Origin: Chloroflexota bacterium
Lineage (GTDB): Bacteria; Chloroflexota; Dehalococcoidia; Lucifugimonadales; Lucifugimonadaceae
Length of the DNA: 64,000 nt
Reading direction: 5' to 3'
Assembly: GCA_002718415.1 (NCBI GenBank)
Contig: PBEM01000009.1
Coordinates: 1-64,000, forward strand
Shown here piece by piece: positions 1 to 8,895 of this stretch (the stretch's first letter is position 1; each line of letters starts with the position of its first letter). A model generated the notes under the pieces. That model did no database searches and was not told the origin of the DNA. It worked only from the letters and a program-made list of their open reading frames with translations. The position numbers were made by a program, and so were the translations under genes.

Positions 1-99
1 GAATCTGTTTCGACCACCGAAGATACTAAGTCAGAGACTGATGTAGATACTACTGAGGAATCTGTTTCGACCACCGAAGATACTAAGTCAGAGACTGAT
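1..99 (+). repeat. In-frame 57-bp tandem repeat
   Basis: The 42 bases at 1-42 recur identically at 58-99, giving a 57-bp period (19 codons) within the partial coding region. The complete nucleotide identity, including third positions, points to a recent duplication. The array may extend upstream of the window. Confidence 0.85.
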
Positions 100-132
100 T
101 CTTCTACAAAAAAAGATGAAAAATCTGGCTAA
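1..132 (+). CDS. C-terminal tail of an acidic, repeat-rich protein (5' partial)
   Basis: The window opens inside a reading frame that runs for 43 codons to a TAA at 130-132. The visible peptide is low complexity, rich in Glu, Asp, Ser and Thr, and ends in a short Lys-rich stretch (STKKDEKSG). It contains two copies of the 14-residue block ESVSTTEDTKSETD, spaced by 19 residues. It looks like a disordered acidic tail. The body of the protein lies outside the window, so no family can be named. It is followed by a parvulin gene on the same strand after 116 bases. Confidence 0.75.
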   Translation, partial: ESVSTTEDTKSETDVDTTEESVSTTEDTKSETDSSTKKDEKSG

Positions 133-139
133 TATTAGG

Positions 140-202
140 AAGTTATTTTTTTATTATTTTAATGTCATAATTACGTTCGTATGATTTTTAGAAAAATAAC
201 TT
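140..202 (+). terminator. Possible AT-rich hairpin terminator after the upstream gene
   Basis: An exact 11-base inverted repeat, AAGTTATTTTT (140-150) and AAAAATAACTT (192-202), encloses a 41-base loop that itself contains a smaller TCATA/TATGA inverted repeat (165-169 / 180-184). It lies between the stop at 132 and the next start at 249. The stem is entirely A/T except one pair and the loop is long, so a terminator role is tentative. Confidence 0.3.
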
Positions 203-248
203 AAAATAATACTTATAAAAATAATTAATTAAAATTTATTATTGAATC

Positions 249-1427
249 ATGGAAAGTAACAAAATAAATTCTAACAATTCTGAATCAGATTATTTGATCG
301 GACAGAGAAGTATTACTCATAAAGGATTTAAATCAAGATTTGATCTACTTAGGGATAAAAAAAATCAGAATAAACAATCTAGACCATTTTTATATTTAGG
401 ATTTATAATCATATTGATTATAGTCATTATTCCTGTTTATTCTTTTTATTCGACGTATATTAAACCCCCTACAGAAATCGCCTTACGTGTAAATGATAAG
501 GAGTATACAAGAGGAGATGTAGTGGATTATATAAGATTTAATCAGCGTATAACTGAAGATTTGGGTTCTCAATTTGAAATAGGTACTTCTCTTTTTGATG
601 CTTTACAAACTTTACAGGATAATGAAATTGCATATCAATTAGCTCCTCGTTATGGAATAACAGTGGAATCTACTGAAGTAGATGAACATATTGAAAATAT
701 GCTTGGTTATTTTTTTGAAAAAACTATGAATATTGATCAAGAAGAGCAAAAGAATTTTGAAGAATCAAAAAGGCAATTTTTAAATAAAATAGGTTTATCA
801 GAGGAAATTTATAGAGATTTCATAAAAAAAACAATTTTTAAAGAAAGATTAAGAACAGTAGTTGCTGAGACAATTCCAAGAGTCCAATCGCAAGTTCATA
901 TTTATCAGATTACACTTAGAAATCCTGATGATAATTTGATTAGAAAAATAAATAGAGATCTTGATGCAGGTAAACCCATAACCGATATTACTAGTTTATA
1001 TTCGGAAGATCCTAACATAAAAAGAAATAATGGAGAAGTTGGATGGTTTCCTTATGGGGTCGTAACTGATTTAGATTATTTATTTTTTGGGCTAGATTCT
1101 AATGGTGATAGGATTTTGCCTGTTAGAGAACTAAGTCCAATTCAATATGATCAAGAAGATCAATCATATATATTATATATTGTTGAAGAGGTTTCAGAAG
1201 CTAGAGAAATTAGCAACTCAAATCTGGAATCTTTAATCGATAGAGCTTTAGTAATTTTTCTAAATAAAGAGAGAAAAAAGATTGCAGCAGAAGGTGATTT
1301 ATATATGGATCTAAATGATAAGATTTATGGATGGGTCAACAAACAAGTTCAATTATCATCTTTACTTCCTACTCCTAATATAACTGAAGGTGATAATAAT
1401 ATGATTTCTGCAGATCAAATTAGATAA
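249..1427 (+). CDS. Membrane-anchored peptidyl-prolyl cis-trans isomerase, parvulin/SurA type
   Basis: A 392-residue protein with a polar N-terminus, one transmembrane helix at about residues 46-70, then a SurA-N-like helical region (starting near ALRVNDKEYTRGDV, about 78-200). A parvulin rotamase domain follows (about 215-315), with the typical stretch VHIYQITL, a Ser-x-Asp segment (YSEDPNIKRNNG) and GWFPYG. The predicted topology puts the isomerase domain outside the membrane, so it probably acts as a periplasmic or extracytoplasmic folding helper. It is separated from hom by five bases and may be co-transcribed. The partner substrates are unknown. Confidence 0.8.
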   Translation: MESNKINSNNSESDYLIGQRSITHKGFKSRFDLLRDKKNQNKQSRPFLYLGFIIILIIVIIPVYSFYSTYIKPPTEIALRVNDKEYTRGDVVDYIRFNQRITEDLGSQFEIGTSLFDALQTLQDNEIAYQLAPRYGITVESTEVDEHIENMLGYFFEKTMNIDQEEQKNFEESKRQFLNKIGLSEEIYRDFIKKTIFKERLRTVVAETIPRVQSQVHIYQITLRNPDDNLIRKINRDLDAGKPITDITSLYSEDPNIKRNNGEVGWFPYGVVTDLDYLFFGLDSNGDRILPVRELSPIQYDQEDQSYILYIVEEVSEAREISNSNLESLIDRALVIFLNKERKKIAAEGDLYMDLNDKIYGWVNKQVQLSSLLPTPNITEGDNNMISADQIR

Positions 1428-1432
1428 ATATT

Positions 1433-2719
1433 ATGGAGAAAAAAAAGTTAAATATTGGATTGATTGGTTTAGGTGTAATAGGATCAAAAATTTTTGAAAT
1501 AATTACAGATTTAGAATCTCACAACTATAGTAAATTGATAAATGTTAAAACTATAGTCGTAAAAGATTTGTCAAAGAAAAGAAACTTTATATTTAATAAA
1601 ACTAAGATTTCATCAAATATAAATGATATTTTAGACGATGAAGAAATAGATTTAGTTGTTGAAGTAGTAGGTGGAGAAAGTCCTGCATTCGATTATATTT
1701 CCAAATGTTTAAAATCTGGCAAAGATGTAGTAACAGCAAATAAGGAAGTTATGGCTAAAAGAGGATTAGAACTATTAGCTATAGCTAAGAATTCTTCAAC
1801 ACAACTTAGATTTGAAGCTAGTGTAGGTGGAGGTATTCCTATCATTTCATCTTTAAAAAATGATTTTTCATCAAACAAAATAGATGGAATCAGAGCAATT
1901 ATTAATGGAACTACAAATTATATTTTAACCCGTATGTCTAATGAAGGTTTATCTTTTAGGGAAATTCTAAATGATGCTCAGAAATTGGGTTATGCAGAAA
2001 CAGATCCTACTAATGATGTTGAAGGTTTTGATTCTACTTATAAATTGGCAATACTTACAAATTTGGCATTTGGGGCAAAAGTAGAAATCAAGAAGATTTA
2101 TCGTGAAGGTATAACAAATATAAAAAATAAAGAATTTAAGTATGCAAATGAATTAGGTTTTTCTATTAAGTTAATTTCTTCTGTAAAAAAAATCAATAAC
2201 AAATTATTATTACGTGTTCATCCAGCTTTAATCCCGATCGAAATTCCAATGGCAAATGTAAATAGTGTATTAAATATGATTGAGGTTCATGGTAATTTGA
2301 CAGGCCCTTTGTGGTTTCAAGGTGCTGGAGCAGGTCCAGATACAACCTCAAGTGCCCTACTAAATGACATTTTTAGAATAATGGATGGGATTTCAAAATC
2401 TGAGGAAAATAAAACAAAAATTTTTGAAGAAAAATTTAGTTTAATTAATATGGATTATCATAATAGTAAATATTATTTAAGAATTACTATTAAGGATAAA
2501 GCTGGGGTTTTAGCAAGATTATCTAAAATATTAGGTGATAATGGAATTAGTATTCATACTGTTCTTCAGAAAGATACTAATATCGAATTGAAAAATGCTG
2601 AATTGGTAGTGATGACTCATAAGGCACAAGAAAAAATTATGTTAGAGGCAATAAAAAAAATAAAGAAACTTGAAGATCTCGTTACTTTTGACTCATTATT
2701 AAGAGTCGAAGAATATTAA
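1433..2719 (+). CDS. hom: Homoserine dehydrogenase
   Basis: Reduces aspartate semialdehyde to homoserine with NAD(P)H, the branch step to threonine and methionine. The 428 residues show an N-terminal Rossmann motif (GLIGLGVIGS, about 9-18), the conserved segment TANKEVMAKRG (about 100-110) and the catalytic-domain stretch INGTTNYIL (about 157-165) followed by the YAETDPTNDVEG motif. A C-terminal ACT domain (about 348-428, starting YYLRITIKDKAGVLARLSK) suggests feedback control by an end product such as threonine. Length and domain order are those of stand-alone Hom rather than an aspartokinase fusion. It is followed 13 bases later by thrC. Confidence 0.95.
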   Translation: MEKKKLNIGLIGLGVIGSKIFEIITDLESHNYSKLINVKTIVVKDLSKKRNFIFNKTKISSNINDILDDEEIDLVVEVVGGESPAFDYISKCLKSGKDVVTANKEVMAKRGLELLAIAKNSSTQLRFEASVGGGIPIISSLKNDFSSNKIDGIRAIINGTTNYILTRMSNEGLSFREILNDAQKLGYAETDPTNDVEGFDSTYKLAILTNLAFGAKVEIKKIYREGITNIKNKEFKYANELGFSIKLISSVKKINNKLLLRVHPALIPIEIPMANVNSVLNMIEVHGNLTGPLWFQGAGAGPDTTSSALLNDIFRIMDGISKSEENKTKIFEEKFSLINMDYHNSKYYLRITIKDKAGVLARLSKILGDNGISIHTVLQKDTNIELKNAELVVMTHKAQEKIMLEAIKKIKKLEDLVTFDSLLRVEEY

Positions 2720-2732
2720 TAATGGAGTAATT

Positions 2733-3791
2733 TTGCCTATTTTCAAGCCACTTTTATCTAAATATAAAGAATTTTTACCTGTAGGTAAAAATACTCCTCT
2801 TATTACATTAGGTGAAGGTGCTACTCCTTTAGTTCAGTCTTTAAATATAGGACCATCTTTAGGATGCAAAAATCTATACTTTAAATTGGAAGGTTGTAAT
2901 CCTACAGGATCATTTAAGGATCGTGGAATGGTACTAGCTGTAGCAAAAGCATTAGAAAAAGATAAAAAAAAGATTGTTTGCGCTTCAACAGGAAATACTA
3001 GTGCTTCTGCTTCTGCTTATGGAGCTAGATATGGTCTTGAAGCTATAATAATTGTACCTTCTGTAGAAATTGCTTTAGGCAAAATTGTTCAAGCTATGGC
3101 GTACGGAGCGAAAATTATTGCCATAGAAGGTAATTTTGATCAGGCGTTATCAATTGTTCGCTCTATAGTGGAAAAAATGGATATTGAATTAGTAAATTCG
3201 ATAAATCCATATCGTATAGAAGGTCAAAAAACCGGTTCATTTGAAATAATTGATGAAATGGGAAATAATCCAGATATTTTATGTATTCCAGTAGGTAATG
3301 CAGGTAATATTACCGCTTATTGGAAGGGATTTAAGGAATATTATGAAATTGGTAAATCTGAATCTTTACCTAAACTGATGGGATTTCAAGCTTCTGGATC
3401 TGCCCCTATAGTAAAAGGAACAAAAATCGAAAATCCTCAAACATTAGCTACTGCTATAAGAATAGGTAATCCTGCTAGTTGGCAAGGAGCTTTGAAAGCT
3501 AGGGATGAATCTAATGGTTTAATAGATATGGTTACAGATGAAGAGATTATTCAATCTTATCTTAAGTTAACTCGTGAAGAAGGTATATTTTGTGAACCAG
3601 CATCTGCTGCTTCTCTTGCAGGTTTAATAAAATTAGTTAATGATGGAGAGGATATTTCTAATAAATCTGTTGTTTGCGTCCTTACAGGAAATGGACTGAA
3701 AGATCCAGAAACCGTTCAAAAAAAATCAGAAACTAAAATAGAAACTATAGATCCTAATGTAGAAAAAATCTTCGAATTATTAGATGACTAA
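2733..3791 (+). CDS. thrC: Threonine synthase
   Basis: PLP enzyme that converts O-phosphohomoserine to threonine. The 352-residue length fits the short class of the family. The PLP lysine lies in NPTGSFKDRG (Lys62), followed by the phosphate-binding and substrate segments ASTGNTSASASAYGARYG and a glycine-rich PVGNAGNI loop. The start is TTG at 2733; no in-frame ATG fits better, and the protein begins close to the expected family N-terminus. It forms a hom-thrC operon, and its last eight bases overlap the next gene. No thrB (homoserine kinase) is in the window. Confidence 0.95.
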   Translation: MPIFKPLLSKYKEFLPVGKNTPLITLGEGATPLVQSLNIGPSLGCKNLYFKLEGCNPTGSFKDRGMVLAVAKALEKDKKKIVCASTGNTSASASAYGARYGLEAIIIVPSVEIALGKIVQAMAYGAKIIAIEGNFDQALSIVRSIVEKMDIELVNSINPYRIEGQKTGSFEIIDEMGNNPDILCIPVGNAGNITAYWKGFKEYYEIGKSESLPKLMGFQASGSAPIVKGTKIENPQTLATAIRIGNPASWQGALKARDESNGLIDMVTDEEIIQSYLKLTREEGIFCEPASAASLAGLIKLVNDGEDISNKSVVCVLTGNGLKDPETVQKKSETKIETIDPNVEKIFELLDD

Positions 3792-4794
3792 TAAAAATAT
3801 AGTATTAAATACTAATAAAAATCTTCAAGAGTTGTCATGGGATCAAATTTCAGATCAATGGGATGAAGTTTTTAATTCTTTTGATGGTAATCGTTTTTTT
3901 CAATCACAAATAGTAAAAAATATTTGGAAGAAAAATTTTGGTAAAGATAGTAAGTATAAAATTTTTGTAGTTTCCGATACTAATAATAAAATAATTTCAC
4001 CATTTAAAATAAACAAAAATAAATATACTTTTATAGGATCCAAGGATTTATTTGATTATCAGGATTTAATTTATTCAGGTCATAATGGTATTGATGAATT
4101 ATTAGAAACGTTAGTTATCTTTCTCTCGAATGATTTAAGTATAAATGAATTAGAATTAGATTCTATTCCTACCTCATCACCCACAATAGAAAAGATTACA
4201 GTCTATTTAAAAAAATATAATTGGGATGTTGAAATCTCTTTGGAAGATGTCTCTCCAAGGATAATATTACCTGAAACATTTGAAGAATATTTATCTTCGT
4301 TAAATAAAAAAAACAGACATGAAATTAGAAGAAAATTAAGACGTTTGAATAAGATAGAATCTGTAAAATCCTATGAATTTTCAGATAAAAAAGATATTAA
4401 AGAAAATATGGGAGAATTTTTTAGACTACTCAGGAAGAGTACACCTGATAAAAATAATTTTATGACTGTAAATAGAGAAAATTTTTTTAGAGATATATCT
4501 ATAAATATGTCAAAATTAGGAAGTACCAGGTTACGATTTCTAGAAGTGGATAACAAAAAAGTGGCAACTTCATTGAGTTTTTTAAAGGATAAGGTTAAGT
4601 ATTTATATAATAGTGGTTATGACCCTGAATATAGTGATTTATCAGTAGGTGTTTTAAATCATGTTTTATCAATACAACATTCAATATTGGAAAATCACTT
4701 AATTTTTGATTTTATGAGGGGGGATGAGGTTTATAAATATAGATTAGGTGGTGTTGACGAAACTGTTAGCAAAGTACTTGCAAAAAAAAGATAG
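3784..4794 (+). CDS. GNAT-fold acyltransferase, CelD/FemAB-like
   Basis: A 336-residue soluble protein whose layout matches the CelD-like (Acetyltransf_6) branch of the GNAT/FemAB fold. There is an N-terminal half with SWDQISDQWDEVF, then a basic helix with KKNRHEIRRKLRRLNK (about 177-192), and a C-terminal GNAT half with RFLEVDNKKVATSLSFL and a late YNSGYDPEYSDLSVG segment. Members of this group modify sugars or other cell-surface precursors, but the substrate here is not predictable. The gene overlaps thrC by eight bases and ends two bases before a glycosyltransferase gene, so a sugar-linked role is an inference from context. Confidence 0.7.
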   Translation: MTNKNIVLNTNKNLQELSWDQISDQWDEVFNSFDGNRFFQSQIVKNIWKKNFGKDSKYKIFVVSDTNNKIISPFKINKNKYTFIGSKDLFDYQDLIYSGHNGIDELLETLVIFLSNDLSINELELDSIPTSSPTIEKITVYLKKYNWDVEISLEDVSPRIILPETFEEYLSSLNKKNRHEIRRKLRRLNKIESVKSYEFSDKKDIKENMGEFFRLLRKSTPDKNNFMTVNRENFFRDISINMSKLGSTRLRFLEVDNKKVATSLSFLKDKVKYLYNSGYDPEYSDLSVGVLNHVLSIQHSILENHLIFDFMRGDEVYKYRLGGVDETVSKVLAKKR

Positions 4795-4796
4795 AT

Positions 4797-5972
4797 ATGA
4801 AACTTGCCGTAATTAGTGTACATGGTTGTCCAGTAAGACAAATAGGTTTAGGTAGTGCAGGAGGGATGAATGTTTTTTTATTGGAATCATCAAAAATAAT
4901 TTCTGATTTAGATGTGAATGTGGATATCTATACTAGACATCATGATATTAAAGATCCAGAAATAATTCAACTTACACCTAATGTTAGGGTGATTCATATA
5001 AAAGCTGGAGGATTTGATATCGATAAAGAATCTATATATCCTTTACTCCCTAATTTTGCTGAAAAAATCAATTTATATTCTAATGAAAATCATCTTAAAT
5101 ATGATCTTATTAGCTCTCATTATTGGTTATCGGGATTGGTAGGAAATATATTAAGTAAATCTTGGAAATTAAATCACGTTATTATGTTCCATACATTGTC
5201 TTTAATAAAAGAAGATTATATTAAATCAAAAACTTCAATTTTAGATAGAAAAAATGGAGAACTTCAGGCAATAGAAAATAGTGATGGAATACTTGTTTGG
5301 TCAGAAAACGAAAAGCAATCAATAATTGATAAATATTCTGCTAAATCTTCAAAAATAAAAATAATTAGGCCAGGTGTGTATTCAGAACTTTTTAATCGAA
5401 ATTTTATAAAAAAAAATCATGACTCGAATAATATTAGTATACTTTTTGTAGGCAGATTAGAACCATTGAAAGGTATTGAAACTGTTATTAAAGCAATTGC
5501 AGAATTAAATGATATAGATATTAAACTAAACATAGCTGGAGGAGATGCGGAAGAGGGAGAAACGCTTAGGCTAAAAAATATTGCGTTGAAATATAATATT
5601 ATGGATAGAATAAAGTTTTTAGGAGTGATTAATAGAAAATTATTACCAAAATTATATAAAGAACATGATATTTTAATTATGCCATCATACTACGAAAGTC
5701 TTGGCCTTTCAGCTCTTGAAGCCCAATCTAGTGGTTTGCCTGTTATAGCATCAGATGTAGGTGGGATTTCTGAAGTAGTTATTAATAATGAAACGGGTTT
5801 TTTGGTTTATCCTGCGGATAATTTTGCTAAATATGCTGAAAAGATAAGGATTTTATCTAAAGATCATAATTTAAGGAAATCATTTGGGAATAATGCTAGA
5901 AGACATGCTAAAACTTTTGATTGGAAAATAGTTGGGCCAAGGTTAGTAGATGTATACAATTCATTTATCTGA
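4797..5972 (+). CDS. GT4-family glycosyltransferase, MshA / sucrose-phosphate-synthase-like
   Basis: A 391-residue GT-B retaining glycosyltransferase. The N-terminal domain has the subgroup signature HGCPVRQIGLGSAGGMN (about 9-25), which matches the donor/acceptor region of MshA (inositol-phosphate GlcNAc transferase) and sucrose-phosphate-synthase-like enzymes. The C-terminal domain carries FVGRLEPLKG (about 217-226) and the E-x7-E nucleotide-sugar motif within YYESLGLSALEAQSSGLP. The acceptor is not determined by this evidence. It follows the GNAT gene after two bases and converges on another GNAT gene with a two-base gap. Confidence 0.82.
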   Translation: MKLAVISVHGCPVRQIGLGSAGGMNVFLLESSKIISDLDVNVDIYTRHHDIKDPEIIQLTPNVRVIHIKAGGFDIDKESIYPLLPNFAEKINLYSNENHLKYDLISSHYWLSGLVGNILSKSWKLNHVIMFHTLSLIKEDYIKSKTSILDRKNGELQAIENSDGILVWSENEKQSIIDKYSAKSSKIKIIRPGVYSELFNRNFIKKNHDSNNISILFVGRLEPLKGIETVIKAIAELNDIDIKLNIAGGDAEEGETLRLKNIALKYNIMDRIKFLGVINRKLLPKLYKEHDILIMPSYYESLGLSALEAQSSGLPVIASDVGGISEVVINNETGFLVYPADNFAKYAEKIRILSKDHNLRKSFGNNARRHAKTFDWKIVGPRLVDVYNSFI

Positions 5973-5974
5973 GA

Positions 5975-6862
5975 TTATTTTTCCCACCAAATTATTTCCC
6001 CGGTTTTATAAAAGTTAAATTTTTTATATATAGATATAGCGCTACGATTCTCTGAATCTACATCAAGAATAACTTCTACAACACCTTTTTGTTTTAAAAT
6101 AGAGATCCCATTTTCTAGTGCCAATTTTCCTATACCTTTTTTTCTGAACTCTTCATCGATTCCTATCATAGAAATTTTTCCTAACATATGGTCTTTCTCT
6201 CCTAAAATCGATAAAGTTAAGAATCCGGCTATTTTATTTCCATTTAATATTAATAAAAAATTAAAATCTTCATGATTAAAATCATTAATCGTATTTGGGG
6301 CGAATCCCCAATGAGTATTAAAAATTCTATTTTTTGTATTTGTAAACTCTTGTATTTCGTTTTCTTTAACAATTTCTTTTAAGATTAATGTTTTATGAGA
6401 CGAAGAAATTATAGTGTTTTCTATTTTAGTATTCATTTTTAGATACTTACGTACTTTTCTTAATTTCAAATAATTAAGATCGATGTTATTTAGTGATGTT
6501 TTTTGATGAATCGGGACATGGATATTTTTAGATTTATAAACTTTTCTTTTCGAATAAATTTTCAACATTTTATCGATCAAAAATTTAGTATATTCTATTT
6601 TTTTTGCACCAATTGATACAATTATTCTGTTAATCTTTTCTTCTTCTTCTATTAATGTATATCCTAATATATTTGATTTATTTTTTAGTAAATATATTTC
6701 AAATGAAGAACAATTATGAAAATTGGCTATTATTTTAGAAATAATTTTTTGATTATTTGGCCAATCGCGATGCCCATGTGCACCAATACTAAATATGAAA
6801 TTACTTAATTCATCAATTTCGTTATTAGTAAGTAGTATTAAATTATTTTTGTCATTAGTCAT
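5975..6862 (-). CDS. Tandem-GNAT acetyltransferase, MshD-like
   Basis: The protein has two GNAT units. The C-terminal one is complete, with the acetyl-CoA-binding motif EEFRKKGIGKLALENGI and the closing segment LDVDSENRSAISIYKKFNF. The N-terminal half is more divergent (GHRDWPNNQKI then LGYTLIEEEEK). The two-domain layout, a central HWGFAPN stretch and length near 300 resemble mycothiol synthase MshD. That is a similarity of architecture, not proof of function. I prefer the ATG at 6862; an in-frame TTG at 6883 would add seven hydrophobic residues. Neither has a clear ribosome binding site. Confidence 0.65.
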   Translation of the reverse strand: MTNDKNNLILLTNNEIDELSNFIFSIGAHGHRDWPNNQKIISKIIANFHNCSSFEIYLLKNKSNILGYTLIEEEEKINRIIVSIGAKKIEYTKFLIDKMLKIYSKRKVYKSKNIHVPIHQKTSLNNIDLNYLKLRKVRKYLKMNTKIENTIISSSHKTLILKEIVKENEIQEFTNTKNRIFNTHWGFAPNTINDFNHEDFNFLLILNGNKIAGFLTLSILGEKDHMLGKISMIGIDEEFRKKGIGKLALENGISILKQKGVVEVILDVDSENRSAISIYKKFNFYKTGEIIWWEK

Positions 6863-6923
6863 AATTAATAATAAAAATTTCAAGTATTAAACATTTCATG
6901 AACATGAACATTTAAATATGAGT

Positions 6924-6929
6924 TATAAT
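6924..6929 (+). promoter_or_regulatory. Candidate -10 element for the ilv-leu operon
   Basis: TATAAT lies about 20 bases before the base of the T-box leader. No good -35 match sits at standard spacing; the best is TGAACA at 6899-6904, 19 bases upstream. In such AT-rich DNA this is only suggestive. Confidence 0.3.
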
Positions 6930-6942
6930 TATATAAAAATTA

Positions 6943-7170
6943 AACGCTGAGAATGATAGTATTAGCATCTTGTGCTTACTTAGAGAGCTGTGTTTGCTGC
7001 AAACAGTTAAGTATGATTTGTGAACTCGATCAGGAGTGGTTGATCTGAATTTTAGTAAGATCGGACGTTTATGGTACGTTATAGCCATAAAATTAAGAGG
7101 CTTGTAAATCAGGCAATAAAGGTGGTACCGCGAGTATATCTCGTCCTTTTTATGGACGGGATTTTTATTT
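6943..7170 (+). promoter_or_regulatory. T-box leader of the ilv-leu operon, probably tRNA-Leu responsive
   Basis: A full T-box can be traced. Stem I closes with CTGA/TCAG (6947-6950 / 7030-7033), TACTTA/TAAGTA (6977-6982 / 7008-7013) and a terminal GTTTG-CTG-CAAAC hairpin (6992-7004), with the AGAGAG-type stretch in between. The specifier loop reads GAACTCG, giving a likely CTC (Leu) specifier at 7025-7027. A further hairpin TTTATGG/CCATAAA spans 7068-7091. The T-box sequence AAAGGTGGTACCGCG is at 7118-7132. The antiterminator pairs AAAGG with CCTTT (7118-7122 / 7145-7149) and CGAG with CTCG (7131-7134 / 7140-7143), leaving TGGT to pair with an NCCA end carrying A73. Uncharged tRNA should permit transcription of ilvB onward. 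Confidence 0.95.
7138..7170 (+). terminator. Intrinsic terminator of the T-box leader
   Basis: ATCTCGTCC (7138-7146) pairs over nine positions, one of them G-T, with GGACGGGAT (7154-7162). The loop is seven bases and a T-rich tract runs to 7170. It shares bases 7140-7149 with the antiterminator, so the two folds exclude each other as expected for a T-box. Confidence 0.92.
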
Positions 7171-7212
7171 TAATAAATATTAAAATTAATTTAGAGTTTT
7201 TGGAGAACTGTA

Positions 7213-8895
7213 ATGTCGAAACAATATACCGGAGCTGAAATAGTTTGTAGAGCACTAATAAATGAAGGTGTTGATGTAGTATTTGGTTTACCAGGTGGCG
7301 CAGTTCTACCTCTATATGGAGTTTTATCTCAATTTCCAGAAATTAATCATATTTTAGTTAGACATGAACAAGGTGCTGCTCATGCTGCAGATGCATATTC
7401 GAGATCTACTGATAAAGTAGGTGTCGCTTTTGCTACTTCTGGCCCTGGTGCTACCAACTTGATAACTGGGCTAGCTACTGCAATGATGGATTCAGCTCCA
7501 ATGGTAGCTATAACAGGACAGGTTGGCAGATCTGCAATTGGTACAGACGCATTTCAAGAAACAGATATTACAGGGGCTACTCTACCAGTTACCAAACATA
7601 ATTATTTAGTTATGAATGCATCAGATATAGGAGATGTTATTCATGAAGCATTTTATATAGCTAAAACTGGAAGACCAGGACCGGTTTTAATAGATATTCC
7701 TAAAGATGTTTTTACAGAAAAGTCTTATTATAATGGTAGAAATGAAATTTCCATACCAGGATATAAAATACCTTCAAAAACTACTAAGAATAAAATTGAT
7801 GAAGCTGTAGCTTTAATTGAAAAATCTAAGAGACCTGTAATTTTAGCAGGTCATGGGGTTATAATTTCTAAGGCATTTTCTCAATTAAAAGAATTTAGTG
7901 AGAAATCCCAAATTCCAGTTGTTACAACTTTATTAGGGATTTCTAGTTTTCCCGAAGATCATATACTTTCCTGTGGTTTTCCTGGTATGCATGGAATGGC
8001 ATACGCTAGTCTTATATTGGATCAAAGTGATTTAATAATAGGGATTGGTACTCGATTTGATGATAGGATTGTTGGAGATCCGAAAAGATTTTCAACTAAA
8101 TCTAAAAAAATTCATATTGATATAGATGCTTCTGAAATTGGAAAAACTATCAAGGTTGATGTCCCTATAATTGGAAATATTATAGATGTATTAAATCAGA
8201 TTAATCCTGAATTATCGAAAAATTTAAGACCGGAGTGGTTAGATACAGTATCAAAATTGAAAGTAAATCATCCATCATTAGAAATACCTAATTCTGACCA
8301 TTTACTTGGGCAAAGTGTAGTTAAGGCTTTATCAGAAATTACTCAAGGTAATGCGATAATATGTTCAGGAGTTGGGCAACATCAAATGTGGGCTGCTCAA
8401 CATTATAAATTTATTCAACCTAACTCATGGATTTCTTCTGGAGGGTTAGGAACAATGGGTTATGAAGTTCCATCTGCTATAGGGGCACAAGTTGGAAATC
8501 CTGATAAACTTGTTTGGTCAATTTGTGGGGATGGAGGTTTTCAAATGACTATGATGGAATTAGCTACAGCTAAAGAAAATAATCTTCCTGTTAAATATGC
8601 AATTTTAAATAACAATCATTTGGGGATGATTACCCAATGGCAAGGTTTATTTTATAATGAAGATTATCAAGCCGAAACTTATACTGGTAATCCGGATTTT
8701 GTTAAATTGGCTGAATCTTATGGGATAAAAGGCCTGCGGGTAGATAATAAAGATGATTTATTTGATGTCATAAAAGTAGCTAATTCTCATTCTGGTCCTG
8801 TAGTAGTAGATTTTGTAATAAAAAAAGTTGATAATGTATATCCTATGATACCTGCTGGCCAAAGTGTTTCAGAATTAATTGGGGAGAATATTTAA
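7213..8895 (+). CDS. ilvB: Acetolactate synthase, large catalytic subunit
   Basis: ThDP- and FAD-dependent enzyme that condenses pyruvate to acetolactate, or pyruvate with 2-oxobutyrate to acetohydroxybutyrate. The 560 residues have the usual three-domain order: catalytic Glu52 in RHEQGAAHAADAYSR, the GTDAFQETD segment (about 114-122), and the ThDP motif GDGGFQMTMMELATA ending in NNN (about 442-470). Length is typical. The ATG has GGAGA at 7202-7206. It is the first gene after the T-box, and its stop codon overlaps the start of ilvN, which points to coupled translation of the two subunits. Confidence 0.97.
   Translation: MSKQYTGAEIVCRALINEGVDVVFGLPGGAVLPLYGVLSQFPEINHILVRHEQGAAHAADAYSRSTDKVGVAFATSGPGATNLITGLATAMMDSAPMVAITGQVGRSAIGTDAFQETDITGATLPVTKHNYLVMNASDIGDVIHEAFYIAKTGRPGPVLIDIPKDVFTEKSYYNGRNEISIPGYKIPSKTTKNKIDEAVALIEKSKRPVILAGHGVIISKAFSQLKEFSEKSQIPVVTTLLGISSFPEDHILSCGFPGMHGMAYASLILDQSDLIIGIGTRFDDRIVGDPKRFSTKSKKIHIDIDASEIGKTIKVDVPIIGNIIDVLNQINPELSKNLRPEWLDTVSKLKVNHPSLEIPNSDHLLGQSVVKALSEITQGNAIICSGVGQHQMWAAQHYKFIQPNSWISSGGLGTMGYEVPSAIGAQVGNPDKLVWSICGDGGFQMTMMELATAKENNLPVKYAILNNNHLGMITQWQGLFYNEDYQAETYTGNPDFVKLAESYGIKGLRVDNKDDLFDVIKVANSHSGPVVVDFVIKKVDNVYPMIPAGQSVSELIGENI

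Noticed and set aside
1-99. Repeat considered as a CRISPR array
   Set aside because: The unit is in frame with a coding region, the spacing is 57 bases with no variable spacer set, and the repeat encodes a protein tail.
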